Shown here piece after piece: positions 16,576 through 25,746 of a DNA stretch of 64,000 nucleotides. Position 1 is the stretch's first letter. Every line of letters starts with the position of its first letter. The notes beneath the pieces were generated by a model that worked only from the letters and a program-made list of their open reading frames with translations, did not search any database and was not told where the DNA came from. Where the stretch lies: positions 682,001-746,000 of the forward strand of contig NZ_JBGNYA010000001.1 in NCBI RefSeq assembly GCF_041477585.1, given 5' to 3'. The position numbers and the translations under genes were made by a program. This DNA comes from Halobellus sp. MBLA0158. GTDB taxonomy: Archaea > Halobacteriota > Halobacteria > Halobacteriales > Haloferacaceae.

Positions 16576-16959
16576 ATGACGACGGTGATACTCGACACGA
16601 ACGCGCTGATGATGCCGGTCGAACTCGACGTCCGCGTCTTCGACGAGCTCGACCGCCTCGTCGGCGCCGACGCCGACCTGGCCGTTCCCCGCTCGGTCGT
16701 CGCCGAGCTGGAGAAGCTCGCCGAATCCGGGAACGGGACCGAGGCGACGGCCGCGAGCGTCGGTCGGGACCTCGTCTCGCGGTGCCGGGTCGTCGAGACC
16801 GGCGAGTCCTACGCCGACGACGCCGTCGTCGAACTCGCCGAGGCGGAAGGCGACTACGCGCTCACCAACGACAGGCCGCTCCGCGACCGGTTGCTCGAAC
16901 GCGGCGTTCGCGTAATCGGTTTAAGGGGGCGAAACACATTGGAGATAACAGAACCATAA
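16576..16959 (+). CDS. PIN-domain protein (Fcf1/VapC9-like)
   Basis: The 127-residue product is a complete PIN domain. VILDTNALM supplies the first Asp, VVAELEKLA the Glu, and YADDAVVELAEAEGDYALTNDRPL the distal Asp cluster. Archaeal genes of this type sit between aIF2-gamma and rpo7, as here, and resemble the ribosome-processing PIN nucleases Fcf1/Utp24 rather than plasmid toxins. No antitoxin is present. The start lies 60 nt after aIF2-gamma, and the stop is 3 nt before rpo7. Confidence 0.88.
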   Translation: MTTVILDTNALMMPVELDVRVFDELDRLVGADADLAVPRSVVAELEKLAESGNGTEATAASVGRDLVSRCRVVETGESYADDAVVELAEAEGDYALTNDRPLRDRLLERGVRVIGLRGRNTLEITEP

Positions 16960-16962
16960 CGT

Positions 16963-17541
16963 ATGTACAAACGGGTACGACTCAAAGACACAGTCGAGGT
17001 GCCGCCAGAGCACCTCGCGGACGTGACGCCGCAGCGGGTCAAACGGCTCCTGCAGGACAAGCTCGAAGGACGGATGGACGAAGACGTCGGCAGCGTCGTC
17101 AGCGTGGTCGACGTCCACGACATCGGCGAGGGGACGGTGCTCCCCGGCCGCGCCGGCGTCTACTACGAGGCGGAGTTCGACGCGATCACCTTCGACCCCT
17201 CGATGCAGGAGGTCGTCGACGGCGAGGTCGTCGAGGTCGTCGAGTTCGGCGCGTTCGTCGGCATCGGGCCGGTCGACGGGCTGCTCCACGTCTCGCAGAT
17301 CTCCGACGAGTACCTCGCCTACGACGGCGAGAACCAACAGCTCGCCTCCACCGAGTCGAACCGCACGCTCGGCGTCGGCGACTCGGTCCGGGTCCGCGTC
17401 GTGACGAAGAGCATCGACGAGCGCAACCCCCGCGACTCGAAGATCGGCCTCACCGCCAAGCAGCCCGGCCTCGGCAAGCACGGCTGGCTGGAGGCGGACC
17501 GCCAGGCCAACACGGCGACGACCGGCGCGGAGGGCGAATAG
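16963..17541 (+). CDS. rpo7: DNA-directed RNA polymerase subunit Rpo7 (E')
   Basis: The 192-residue product starts MYKRVRLKDTVEVPP, typical of archaeal RpoE1. It has an N-terminal RNP-like tip domain (1-80) and a C-terminal S1 barrel (82-180; VVEVVEFGAFVGIGPVDGLLHVSQI). With Rpo4 it forms the polymerase stalk that binds nascent RNA and helps open promoters. The Spt4 gene begins immediately after its stop. Confidence 0.96.
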   Translation: MYKRVRLKDTVEVPPEHLADVTPQRVKRLLQDKLEGRMDEDVGSVVSVVDVHDIGEGTVLPGRAGVYYEAEFDAITFDPSMQEVVDGEVVEVVEFGAFVGIGPVDGLLHVSQISDEYLAYDGENQQLASTESNRTLGVGDSVRVRVVTKSIDERNPRDSKIGLTAKQPGLGKHGWLEADRQANTATTGAEGE

Positions 17542-17739
17542 ATGGCGGAGTCCCGTCTCGCCTGCCGGGAGTGCCACTACATCAACCACGCCGACGCGCA
17601 GGCGTGTGAGAACTGCGGGTCGAGCAGCCTCACCGAGGACTGGGCGGGCTACGTCGTCATCACGCACCCCGAGCGCTCGGAGATCGCCGAGGAGATGAAC
17701 GTCAACGAGCCCGGCGGCTACGCGCTGAAGGTCCGCTGA
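17542..17739 (+). CDS. spt4: Transcription elongation factor Spt4 (RpoE'')
   Basis: The 65-residue product has the zinc ribbon CRECHYI...CENCGS (Cys pairs at 8/11 and 22/25), followed by WAGYVVITHPERSEIAEEM, the Spt5-binding face. Spt4 pairs with Spt5 to keep RNA polymerase processive. It directly abuts the rpo7 stop, and the dephospho-CoA kinase gene follows after 7 nt, so they share an operon. Confidence 0.95.
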   Translation: MAESRLACRECHYINHADAQACENCGSSSLTEDWAGYVVITHPERSEIAEEMNVNEPGGYALKVR

Positions 17740-17746
17740 GACACGG

Positions 17747-18280
17747 ATGCTCTCGCTGCCCGCGAGCCTGCGGAGCTCGTTCAAGGAGCCGTTCGGCCCC
17801 GTCTACGAGGACGCCGAGCAGCTGCTCTCCGAATCCGGACGCCCCATCGTCGCCGTCGGCGACGTCGTCACCTACCACCTTCGGCAAGCGAGCCACGTCC
17901 CCGCGGTCGCGCTGGTCGACGGCCGGACCGAACGCGAGGAAGTCGACGCGGAAATCCGGGACGCCCTCGCCGACCCCGAGCACCGGCGCGAGGTCGCCAA
18001 CAAACCGGGCACGCTCTCGGAGGCGCTCCTCACCGCGCTGGCCGACGCGGTCGCCGACCCCGAACCCGTCACCATCGTCGTCGAGGGCGAGGAGGACCTC
18101 GCGACGCTCCCGGCGGTGCTCGTCGCCCCCGAGGGCGCGACGGTCGTCTACGGCCAGCCCGGCGAGGGGATGGTCGCCGTCGCGGTCACGTCCGAGGCGA
18201 AAGTCGAGATGCGGTCGCTGCTCTCCGAGATGGAAGGCGACGTCGACGGCGCGCTCGCGGCGCTCGGCCTCGCCGAGTGA
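17747..18280 (+). CDS. GTP-dependent dephospho-CoA kinase
   Basis: The 177-residue product matches the archaeal DUF359 family, shown to be GTP-dependent dephospho-CoA kinases that complete CoA synthesis. Typical features are PIVAVGDVVTYHL, VDGRTER and NKPGTLSEAL, followed by VVEGEEDLATLPAVL and VVYGQPGEGMV. It lies in the rpo7-spt4 operon, as in many archaea, and ends 127 nt before the S24e gene. Confidence 0.92.
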   Translation: MLSLPASLRSSFKEPFGPVYEDAEQLLSESGRPIVAVGDVVTYHLRQASHVPAVALVDGRTEREEVDAEIRDALADPEHRREVANKPGTLSEALLTALADAVADPEPVTIVVEGEEDLATLPAVLVAPEGATVVYGQPGEGMVAVAVTSEAKVEMRSLLSEMEGDVDGALAALGLAE

Positions 18281-18407
18281 GTCCCGTCCCCGTCGGAGTC
18301 GAAGCCGATACGACCGTCCGTTTCCGACGTTTCAGCCGATTTCGCGCCCGAGTCGGGCCTTCGAAATCCTTTTACTCCTTTCGGCTGGATGGTAGAACAA
18401 CTGAACC

Positions 18408-18722
18408 ATGGAAATCGACATTATCTCCGAGGACGAGAACCCGATGTTGCATCGGTCCGACGTCCGGTTCGAGATCGTTCACGAAGAGGCGACGCCGTCG
18501 CGGCTCTCGGTCCGCGACAGCCTCGCGGCGAAGCTGAACAAGGACTCCGACGAGGTCGTCATCCACGAGCTCGACACGAAGTTCGGGATGCGGAAGACCG
18601 TCGGCTACGCGAAGGTCTACGAGTCGCCGGACTTCGCCCGCGACATCGAGCAGGACTATATGCTCGACCGGAACAAGATCGAGGCGGACGAGGGCGCCGA
18701 CGCCGAGGCCGAAGAGGCCTGA
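18408..18722 (+). CDS. rps24e: 30S ribosomal protein S24e
   Basis: The 104-residue product starts MEIDIISEDENPMLHRSDV, then has the diagnostic TPSRLSVRDSLAAKLN and FGMRKTVGYAKVYES segments of eS24. An acidic tail follows, as in haloarchaea. A TATA-like CCTTTTAC at 18367-18374 stands about 37 nt upstream. In many archaea a 44-60-residue S27ae gene follows; here only 26 nt separate it from Kae1-Bud32, with no space for S27ae. Confidence 0.95.
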   Translation: MEIDIISEDENPMLHRSDVRFEIVHEEATPSRLSVRDSLAAKLNKDSDEVVIHELDTKFGMRKTVGYAKVYESPDFARDIEQDYMLDRNKIEADEGADAEAEEA

Positions 18723-18748
18723 GTCGGCCGTAGCGAACGCTTTTTTCG

Positions 18749-20344
18749 ATGCGCGTCGTCGGGATCGAAGGCACCGCCTGGGCCGCCAGCGCCGCGCTTT
18801 ACGACACCGACACCGAGGCGGTCGTCATCGAGTCCGACGCCTATCAACCCGAGAGCGGCGGGATTCACCCCCGAGAGGCCGCCGAACATATGGGCTCGGC
18901 GATCCCCGAGGTCGTCTCGGCGATCCTCGATCACGCCGACGAGACGAGCGACGGCCCGGGTCTCGATATCGACGCCGTCGCGTTCTCGCGCGGTCCGGGA
19001 CTGGGGCCGTGCCTCCGCGTCGTCGGCACCGCGGCGCGGTCGCTGGCTGGCACGCTATCGGTCCCGCTCGTCGGCGTCAACCATATGGTGGCGCACCTGG
19101 AGATCGGGCGGCACCAGTCCGGCTTCGACTCGCCCGTGTGTCTGAACGCCTCGGGCGCGAACGCCCATCTCCTGGGATACCACGACGGCCGCTACCGGAT
19201 CCTCGGCGAGACGATGGACACCGGCGTCGGCAACGCGATCGATAAATTCACCAGACACCTAGGCTGGTCCCACCCCGGCGGGCCCAAAGTGGAACGGCGC
19301 GCCGCCGACGGCGAGTACTACGACCTCCCGTACGTGGTGAAGGGGATGGACTTCTCCTTCTCGGGGATTATGTCCGCCGCGAAGGACGCGGTCGACGAGG
19401 GCGTCCCCGTCGAGGACGTCTGCGCCGGCCTCCAGGAGACGATCTTCGCGATGCTCACCGAAGTCGCAGAGCGGGCGCTGTCGCTCACCGGGACCGACGA
19501 GCTCGTCCTCGGCGGCGGCGTGGGCCAGAACCGCCGGCTCCGGGAGATGCTCGAATCGATGTGCGAGCAGCGCGGGGCGGACTTCTACGCGCCCGACCCG
19601 CGGTTCCTCCGCGACAACGCGGGGATGATCGCCGTGCTCGGCGCGAAGATGCACGCGGCGGGCGACACGCTCTCGATCCCCGAGTCGTCGGTCGACCCGG
19701 ACTTCCGGCCGGACGAGGTGCCGGTGACCTGGCGCGGCGACGCGGAGTCGGTCGTCCGCGACCCCGCGGTGGCCGGAACCATCCGCGGCGCGGAGGCGGT
19801 CGTCACGATCGAGGCGGACCGCGTGGTGAAAGAGCGCGTGCCGAAGGCGTACCGACACCCGGCGCTGGACGACCGGCTCCGGGCCGAGCGGACGCGCGCG
19901 GAGGCGCGGCTCACGAGCGCCGCGCGGCGGTCCGGCGTCCCGACACCCGTCGTCTACGACGTCGATCCGGCCGAGGGAACGCTCGTCTTCCAGCGCGTCG
20001 GCGACGGCGACCTGGCGGCGGCGCTCACCGCCGACCGCTGCCGCGACGTCGGGCGCCACCTCGCGACGATCCACGACGCGGGGTTCGTCCACGGCGACCC
20101 CACGACCCGGAACGTCCGCGTCGGCGACGCGCGGACGTACCTGATCGACTTCGGCCTCGGCTACCACACCGGCCACGTCGAGGACCACGCGATGGACCTC
20201 CACGTCTTCGAGCAGAGCGTCGCGGGCACCGCGGCCGACCCGGCGCCGCTGCTGGAGGCGTTCGAGGCCGGCTACGCCGCGGTCGGCGACGACGCCGTCC
20301 GGCAGCGACTCCGCGACGTCGAGGGCCGGGGCCGGTACCAGTAG
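18749..20344 (+). CDS. Kae1-Bud32 fusion (KEOPS complex)
   Basis: The 531-residue product joins two KEOPS subunits. Residues 1 to about 325 are Kae1 (TsaD family), with metal-binding HMVAHLEIG near 112-116 and GGVGQNRRLREML. This enzyme transfers threonylcarbamoyl to A37 of ANN-decoding tRNAs. Residues from about 335 to 531 are the Bud32 kinase, with a VVKERVPKAYRHP lysine, catalytic HGDPTTRN and metal-binding LIDFGLGY. The fused form is known from several euryarchaea. It follows S24e by 26 nt and is probably co-transcribed. Confidence 0.95.
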   Translation: MRVVGIEGTAWAASAALYDTDTEAVVIESDAYQPESGGIHPREAAEHMGSAIPEVVSAILDHADETSDGPGLDIDAVAFSRGPGLGPCLRVVGTAARSLAGTLSVPLVGVNHMVAHLEIGRHQSGFDSPVCLNASGANAHLLGYHDGRYRILGETMDTGVGNAIDKFTRHLGWSHPGGPKVERRAADGEYYDLPYVVKGMDFSFSGIMSAAKDAVDEGVPVEDVCAGLQETIFAMLTEVAERALSLTGTDELVLGGGVGQNRRLREMLESMCEQRGADFYAPDPRFLRDNAGMIAVLGAKMHAAGDTLSIPESSVDPDFRPDEVPVTWRGDAESVVRDPAVAGTIRGAEAVVTIEADRVVKERVPKAYRHPALDDRLRAERTRAEARLTSAARRSGVPTPVVYDVDPAEGTLVFQRVGDGDLAAALTADRCRDVGRHLATIHDAGFVHGDPTTRNVRVGDARTYLIDFGLGYHTGHVEDHAMDLHVFEQSVAGTAADPAPLLEAFEAGYAAVGDDAVRQRLRDVEGRGRYQ

Positions 20345-20374
20345 CTACCGCGGGCGTTTCGCGTTCGTGTTGTG

Positions 20375-20497
20375 GCGAACAGTCGGCACGGTCGCTCTCG
20401 TCGTTTCCCGCGTCGCTGTGCCGAACGACCGCTGACGACGCGGGAGCGTCGGTCAGATCACACGGCCGCTGGCCGCCCGTTCGTATATAAACACTCG
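20375..20497 (+). repeat. Intergenic repeat copy A (partner of 37071-37194)
   Basis: The segment begins GCGAACAGTCGGCAC and ends TCGTATATAAACACTCG. The copy at 37071-37194 begins with the same 15-mer (one change) and ends with the same 17-mer (two changes). Lengths are 123 and 124 bp, with scattered internal matches such as GTGCCGRAC and TCACRSGGCNNCTGGCC. Both copies lie about 31 nt after a TAG stop and 69-80 nt before the next gene. Confidence 0.5.
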
Positions 20498-20537
20498 CGC
20501 CGAGCGATCGGCAGACCGCCTTCGGATGCCAAAACGA

Positions 20538-20544
20538 TTTATTA
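20538..20544 (+). promoter_or_regulatory. TATA box of the DUF5808-type gene
   Basis: TTTATTA centred about 25 nt before the ATG at 20566 fits a leaderless haloarchaeal promoter. Confidence 0.55.
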
Positions 20545-20565
20545 CCGCCCGGCGTACCCGACGGT

Positions 20566-20844
20566 ATGGCAGACAAACCGAAACAGGGCGAGATTCTCGG
20601 GATCCCGTACAACTTCGAGCGGCCGTCGATCGGCCGACTCCTCTCGTCGTACTGGCAGCCGGGCGAGGGGATGCTCGTGAAGAAGCCGTTCGGCATCGGC
20701 TACACCCTCAACCTCGCGAACTGGCGGTCGTGGATCGCGCTCGTCGTCGTCGGGGCGCTCCTCTGGCAGGAACAGCAGTCCGGCGGGAGCGCCGAGACCG
20801 AAGACGACGAGGACGAGGGGCCGGTCGAGGTCATCGTCGACTGA
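20566..20844 (+). CDS. Small conserved haloarchaeal membrane protein (DUF5808-type)
   Basis: The 92-residue product has a conserved-looking N-terminal half (FERPSIGRLLSSYWQPGEGML, KKPFGIGYTLNLANW), one transmembrane helix at about 56-70 (SWIALVVVGALLW), and an acidic tail. I recall near-identical proteins throughout Halobacteria under DUF5808; no function is known. The cytosolic N-terminus and single anchor suggest a membrane adaptor. It has its own promoter. Confidence 0.82.
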   Translation: MADKPKQGEILGIPYNFERPSIGRLLSSYWQPGEGMLVKKPFGIGYTLNLANWRSWIALVVVGALLWQEQQSGGSAETEDDEDEGPVEVIVD

Positions 20845-20933
20845 TTTTCGGGGCCTTCGACCCGCTCTGCGTTAGCTCCGAATCGGAGCGAGAACCGACG
20901 GGACTTTCTCCCGACGCCGGCCAGTACAGGCGA

Positions 20934-21566
20934 ATGCTCCGCTACGTCACGACCAACTCCGGCAAGGTGCGGGAGGCGCGCGAGTACCTGGACGCGGTCG
21001 AACAACTGAACTACGACTACACCGAGATCCAGGCCGCGGAACTGGGCCCGATCGCCGTCCGGGGCGCCCGCGAGGCGTACCGCCACGCCGGCGAGCCGGT
21101 CCTCGTCGACGACGCCGGCCTGTTCGTCGAGGGCTTCGACGGCTTCCCCGGGCCGTACTCCGCCTTCGTCGAGCACACGCTGGGGATCGAGACCGTCCAG
21201 CGGCTCGTCGCACGCGAGATCGACGCCCCGCGCCGGGCGTCGTTCCGCTGCGTGCTGGCGTACTGCGACGGCGACGCCTTCGACGCGAGCCCCGACCCCG
21301 TCGACCGCGAGGACCGCGCGGCGGCCGCGGCCGTCGGGGCCGACGATGACGCGGACGACGCCGACGACCCCCTCCCGGTGAAGCTGTTCACCGGATCCGT
21401 CCGGGGACGGATCGTCGAACCGCGCGGCGACGGCGGCTTCGGCTACGACCCCATCTTCGAGCACGACGGGACGACCTTCGCCGAGATGAGCGCCGAGGCG
21501 AAGAACGCCGTCTCCCACCGCGGCCGCGCCTTCGCGAAGTTCGCGTCCTGGTACCAGGAGCGGTAG
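20934..21566 (+). CDS. rdgB: XTP/dITP diphosphatase (RdgB/HAM1 family)
   Basis: The 210-residue product starts LRYVTTNSGKVREAREYL (the TxNxxK motif) and contains VDDAGLFVEGFDGFPGPYSAF and GGFGYDPIFEHDG, both diagnostic for the family. It hydrolyses non-canonical XTP, ITP and dITP to monophosphates and cleans the nucleotide pool. A haloarchaeal acidic insert (about 118-142, rich in Asp and Ala) interrupts the strand after CVLAYCDG. The start at 20934 matches the family N-terminus. Confidence 0.93.
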   Translation: MLRYVTTNSGKVREAREYLDAVEQLNYDYTEIQAAELGPIAVRGAREAYRHAGEPVLVDDAGLFVEGFDGFPGPYSAFVEHTLGIETVQRLVAREIDAPRRASFRCVLAYCDGDAFDASPDPVDREDRAAAAAVGADDDADDADDPLPVKLFTGSVRGRIVEPRGDGGFGYDPIFEHDGTTFAEMSAEAKNAVSHRGRAFAKFASWYQER

Positions 21567-21609
21567 CCGTCCGGCCGCGACGGCCGGCGGTCGTATTCTG
21601 ACCTGAAAT

Positions 21610-21621
21610 ATCAAATTTGAT
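21610..21621. promoter_or_regulatory. Perfect 12-bp palindrome upstream of the transducer gene
   Basis: ATCAAATTTGAT is a perfect palindrome 107 nt before the transducer start, in an AT-rich patch unlike the surroundings. A TATA-like CTTATAGA at 21699-21706 lies nearer the gene. It may be a regulator site or part of the rdgB 3' end. Confidence 0.35.
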
Positions 21622-21727
21622 CTTTGAACGCGAACATTAATACCGTCAACCGATTCTCAGCGCTTCGCGTTATCGAAAACTGAAAACGGATCGTGGCCTT
21701 ATAGATACCCGTCGGCATCGACTTCGT

Positions 21728-23413
21728 ATGCTCCTCGAATCGTACGAACGGCTCCTGTGGGGGACGATGGACATTCTCGGCGTCTCCCGGTCGGTCGCTC
21801 GGAAGGTGCTCACCGCCGTCGGGATCCAGTTCGGCATCTCGATCGCCCAGGCCGGCCTGCCGCTCGTCACGAGCGGCGGGACCCAGACGCTCTTGTCCCT
21901 GGGCCTCCTGCTCGCGGCGCTCGTAGCGTTTCTGAACACCGTGTTGGTCGTCCGCCGGGACGTCGTCGAGCCGATCGACGCGCTCTCGACGTCGGCCGCC
22001 GCGGTCGCCGCGGGCGACCTCTCGACGCCGCCGCCCGAGACCGACGGCGACGACGAGGTGGCACAGCTCGTCGACGACTTCGCCGACATGTACGAGCACC
22101 TCCAGTTGGTCTCCGCCCAGGCGACAGCGATGGCCGATCGGGACTTCGACGATCCGGTCCTCGACGAGCGGCTCCCGGGGGCGTTCGGCGACTCGCTCGG
22201 CCGGATGGCGACCGATCTGACGACCCACACGCGGGCGCTCCAGCGGCTCGTCGACGCCTTCGCCGAGGCCACAGAGCGCGCTCGGAAGGGCGACCTCACG
22301 GCGCTGATGCCCGCCGAGGAGCTGGCCGAAGAGGACGACCGCTACGGCGAGGTCGCCCGCTCGTACAACGAGTTCGTCCGGACGCTCTCGGAGACGATCG
22401 CGGACGTCCAGGCGTTCGCCGACCAGGTCGCCGCGATGAGCGACGAGGCCCAGCGGCACGTCGAGCGCGCGACCGAGTCGAGCGAGGCGGTCGCGGCCGC
22501 GGTCGACGAGATCGAGGCCGGCGCCGACGAGCAGGCCGACCACCTCGGGACCGTCGCCTCAGAGCTCTCGACCCTCTCGGCGACGGTCGAGGAGATCGCC
22601 GCCTCCGCCGACGAGGTCGCGGGCTCGGCCGAGCGCGCCGCCGAGCGGGGCCGCGCGGGCCGGGACGTCGCGACGAGCGCGATGGACGAACTCGACACGG
22701 TCGAGACCCAGATCGAGGAGACGGCCGCGGCCGTCGAGGAGCTCGCCGCCCAGATCGAGGAGATCGACGAGATCGCGGCGTTCATCGACGAGATCGGCTC
22801 CCAGACCAATCTGCTGGCGATCAACGCTTCGATCGAGGCGGCCCACGCCGGCGACGCGGGCGACGGCTTCGGGGTCGTCGCCCAGGAGGTCAAGGACCTG
22901 GCCGAGGAGACCCGCGACTCGGCCGAGGAGGTCTCGACGCTCATCGAGGAGGTCACCGCCCGCTCCGAGCAGACGCTCGCGACCGTGCGCGAGACCGACC
23001 AGCAGGTCAAATCAAGCGTCGATACGGTCTCGGAGGCGATCGCGGAGTTCGAGTCAATCGTCGACGACATCGAGGGGATCGACGCCTCCATCCGCGAGGT
23101 GAGCGACGCCACAGACCAGCAGGCCCAGTCCGCCCAGGACGTCTCCGCGCGCGTCGACGAGGTCGCGAACATCGCCGAGGAGACCACGGCGCAGACGGCC
23201 GCCGCGGTCGACGACGCCGCCGAGCAGTCCGAGTCCCTCCACGAACTCGACGACCAGGCCGCGACGCTTTCCGACCGGGCGAACGGCCTCGACGGCCTCG
23301 TCGGGGCCTTCGAGGTCCTCGAAGAGCACCGCACGGACGCGGCCGACTCCCTCGGCGGCTTCGAGTTCGGCGACGGCGACGGGATCGCCGCGCCGGCGTC
23401 CGCCGACGACTGA
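21728..23413 (+). CDS. Methyl-accepting transducer protein (Htr-type), no extracellular sensor
   Basis: The 561-residue product has two adjacent hydrophobic segments (about 28-50 and 52-75) with almost no loop between them. A HAMP domain ([21 protein letters not shown]), a second HAMP-like linker, and a long signalling coiled coil follow. Its tip, [21 protein letters not shown], is the CheA/CheW-binding hairpin of chemotaxis receptors. Without a periplasmic domain it probably senses membrane potential, a cytosolic signal or a partner protein. It is alone; no che genes are nearby. Confidence 0.9.
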   Translation: MLLESYERLLWGTMDILGVSRSVARKVLTAVGIQFGISIAQAGLPLVTSGGTQTLLSLGLLLAALVAFLNTVLVVRRDVVEPIDALSTSAAAVAAGDLSTPPPETDGDDEVAQLVDDFADMYEHLQLVSAQATAMADRDFDDPVLDERLPGAFGDSLGRMATDLTTHTRALQRLVDAFAEATERARKGDLTALMPAEELAEEDDRYGEVARSYNEFVRTLSETIADVQAFADQVAAMSDEAQRHVERATESSEAVAAAVDEIEAGADEQADHLGTVASELSTLSATVEEIAASADEVAGSAERAAERGRAGRDVATSAMDELDTVETQIEETAAAVEELAAQIEEIDEIAAFIDEIGSQTNLLAINASIEAAHAGDAGDGFGVVAQEVKDLAEETRDSAEEVSTLIEEVTARSEQTLATVRETDQQVKSSVDTVSEAIAEFESIVDDIEGIDASIREVSDATDQQAQSAQDVSARVDEVANIAEETTAQTAAAVDDAAEQSESLHELDDQAATLSDRANGLDGLVGAFEVLEEHRTDAADSLGGFEFGDGDGIAAPASADD

Positions 23414-23488
23414 TCTCGAAGGGACTGTTCCGCGCTCTTTCGAGTCCCAGTCTATACCCTTATCCGTCCGCCGGGCGAACGCGGTGAT

Positions 23489-25357
23489 ATGAAGATAGTG
23501 CCGGACACGAGCGCGGTCGTCGACGGTCGCGTGTCCGAGCGGGTCGAGTCGGGCGAGGGCGGGACTGTGTTGGTCCCCGAGGCCGTCGTCGGCGAACTCG
23601 AGTCGCAGGCCAACGACGGCCTCGACACCGGCTGGGCCGGGCTCGAAGAGCTCCAGCGCCTCGCCGGGCTCGCGGACGACGGCGACGTCACCGTCCGCTA
23701 CGTCGGCCGGCGGACCAAGCCCAGCGAGGCCACCGGCGCCCACGAGGGCGACGTCGACGCGCTCATCCGCGAGGTCGCAGAGGACGAGGACGCGACGCTC
23801 CTGACGAGCGACGTCGTCCAGTCGGAGGTCGCGAAGGCGAAGGGCCTCGACGTCGAGTACGTCGAGCCGCGCGTCCGCGGCTCCGGCGGCCTCGTCATCG
23901 AGGAGTTCTTCGACGAGCAGACGATGTCGGTCCACCTCAAGACGGGCACCAGACCGAAGGCCAAGCGCGGCGCCATCGGCGAGATGTCCTACCAGACCAT
24001 CCGCGACGAGGTCACAGACGAAGCCCAGATGAAGGAGTGGGCCGACGACATCGAAGAGACCGCCCGTACCAGCTCGGAGGGCTTCCTTGAACTCTCCGAG
24101 CCGGGGATGAGCATCGTCCAGTTCCGCGACTACCGCATCGCGGTCGCGCGGCCGCCCTTTGCCGACGGCATCGAGATCACCGCCGTCCGGCCGATCGTCA
24201 AGACCGACCTCGACGACTACGAGTTCGCCGACGAGCTCCGGGACCGACTCAAGGAACGCCAGCGCGGCGTCCTCATCTCGGGGTCGCCCGGCGCCGGGAA
24301 GTCCACGTTCGCCCAGGCAGTCGCGGAGTTCCTCACCGACGCCGACTACGCGGTGAAGACGATGGAAAAGCCCCGCGACCTCCAGGTCGGCCCCGACGTC
24401 ACCCAGTACACCGCGCTCGGCGGCGATATGGAGAAGACCGCCGACTCCCTTCTCCTGGTCCGCCCGGACTACACCATCTACGACGAGGTCCGGAAGACGA
24501 AGGACTTCGGCGTCTTCGCGGATATGCGGCTGGCCGGCGTCGGGATGGTCGGCGTCGTCCACGCCACTCGCGCGATCGACGCCCTCCAGCGACTGGTCGG
24601 CCGCGTCGAACTCGGGATGATCCCGCAGGTCGTCGACACGGTCGTCTACATCGAGGACGGCCGCGTCGACACCGTCTACGACGTCACGACCGAAGTGAAA
24701 GTCCCCGAGGGCCTCACCGCCGAGGATCTCGCGCGGCCGGTCATCCAGGTCGCGGACTTCGAGACCGGGAAACCGGAGTACGAGATCTACACCTTCAACC
24801 GCCAGGTCATCACCGTCCCGCTCGGCGACGACGAGGGGGCGAGCGAGACGGGCGTCGACCGCCTGGCCCGCCAGGAGATCGAACGCGAGATCCGCTCGAT
24901 CGCCCGGGGGCACGTCGACGTCGAACTCAAGAGCCAGAACGAGGCCGTCGTCTACGTCGAGGAGGACGACATCTCCTACGTGATCGGCAAGGGCGGCGGG
25001 CGGATCTCCGACATCGAGGACCGCCTGGGGATCGACATCGACGTCCGGACCCACGACGAGAAGCCCTCTCGCGGGGGTGCCGGCGGTGCCGGAGGGGCTG
25101 GCGCCGGCGCGGGTGCCGGCGGCTCGGGCGGCGACGACGGTATCGTCGTCACGCCCGAGGTCACCTCCCGGCACGTCGTCGTCCGGATGGACGAACACGT
25201 CGGCGAGACGGTCGAGATCCGCGCCGACGGCGAGTACCTCTTCACCGCGACGGTGGGCCGCGGCGGCGACATCCAGGTCTCACGCGGCAGCGCCATCGCC
25301 GACGAACTGGAGCAGGCGATCGACCGGAAGGAGCGGATCACCGTCCACCCGGCCTGA
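23489..25357 (+). CDS. PINA-type ATPase (PIN + RecA-like ATPase + KH)
   Basis: The 622-residue product combines an N-terminal PIN domain (1-130; MKIVPDTSAVVDGRV and LLTSDVV), a PilT/VirB11-like ATPase with Walker A GSPGAGKST near 264-272, and a KH domain (YVIGKGGGRISDIEDRLG) near 496-516. A Gly/Ala-rich linker follows at 529-547, then a beta-rich C-terminal domain. This architecture is that of PINA, a hexameric archaeal ATPase linked to Holliday-junction processing in Sulfolobus. The Gly-rich linker is longer than I expect. It has its own upstream space of 75 nt. Confidence 0.92.
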   Translation: MKIVPDTSAVVDGRVSERVESGEGGTVLVPEAVVGELESQANDGLDTGWAGLEELQRLAGLADDGDVTVRYVGRRTKPSEATGAHEGDVDALIREVAEDEDATLLTSDVVQSEVAKAKGLDVEYVEPRVRGSGGLVIEEFFDEQTMSVHLKTGTRPKAKRGAIGEMSYQTIRDEVTDEAQMKEWADDIEETARTSSEGFLELSEPGMSIVQFRDYRIAVARPPFADGIEITAVRPIVKTDLDDYEFADELRDRLKERQRGVLISGSPGAGKSTFAQAVAEFLTDADYAVKTMEKPRDLQVGPDVTQYTALGGDMEKTADSLLLVRPDYTIYDEVRKTKDFGVFADMRLAGVGMVGVVHATRAIDALQRLVGRVELGMIPQVVDTVVYIEDGRVDTVYDVTTEVKVPEGLTAEDLARPVIQVADFETGKPEYEIYTFNRQVITVPLGDDEGASETGVDRLARQEIEREIRSIARGHVDVELKSQNEAVVYVEEDDISYVIGKGGGRISDIEDRLGIDIDVRTHDEKPSRGGAGGAGGAGAGAGAGGSGGDDGIVVTPEVTSRHVVVRMDEHVGETVEIRADGEYLFTATVGRGGDIQVSRGSAIADELEQAIDRKERITVHPA

Positions 25358-25441
25358 ATCGGTCGTTCGCTCCCGGCCGTCCGCCACGGATCGCCCGCCG
25401 AACCGGACGTTTCTTCCCCCGAGGCCGACCTACGCACCCGT

Positions 25442-25744
25442 ATGGACTCGGACACGCCGCCGGCGGAGGTGCTCGACGAGCTCTTCGCGACGATCCAAGA
25501 CCGGAAGGAGACGCTCCCCGAGGGCTCCTACACGGCCTCGCTTTTCACCCACGAGAAGGGGCAAAACGCCGTCTTGGAGAAGCTTGGCGAGGAGACGACA
25601 GAGACTATCCTGGCGGCGAAGGACGGCGACGACGAGGAGCTGCTGGCCGAAAGCGCCGACTTAGTCTATCACCTGCTCGTCCTGCTCGCGATGGAGGACC
25701 GCGACCTCGACGATCTCCGCCTCGAACTCCGCGATCGGTTCTGA
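25442..25744 (+). CDS. hisE: Phosphoribosyl-ATP pyrophosphatase
   Basis: The 100-residue all-alpha product has the HisE signature: SYTASLFTHEKGQNAVLEKLGEE, with the metal-binding EE of EETTETILAAKDGDDEELL and ESADLVYHLLVLLA. It performs the second step of histidine synthesis. No other his gene is adjacent, which is usual in haloarchaea, where his genes are scattered. It is convergent with the F420-dependent reductase gene 2 nt away. Confidence 0.94.
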   Translation: MDSDTPPAEVLDELFATIQDRKETLPEGSYTASLFTHEKGQNAVLEKLGEETTETILAAKDGDDEELLAESADLVYHLLVLLAMEDRDLDDLRLELRDRF

Positions 25745-25746
25745 TT

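Noticed and set aside
16576-16959. PIN protein as a VapC toxin
   Set aside because: No antitoxin gene is next to it, and its place between aIF2-gamma and rpo7 fits the conserved archaeal ribosome-related PIN protein.
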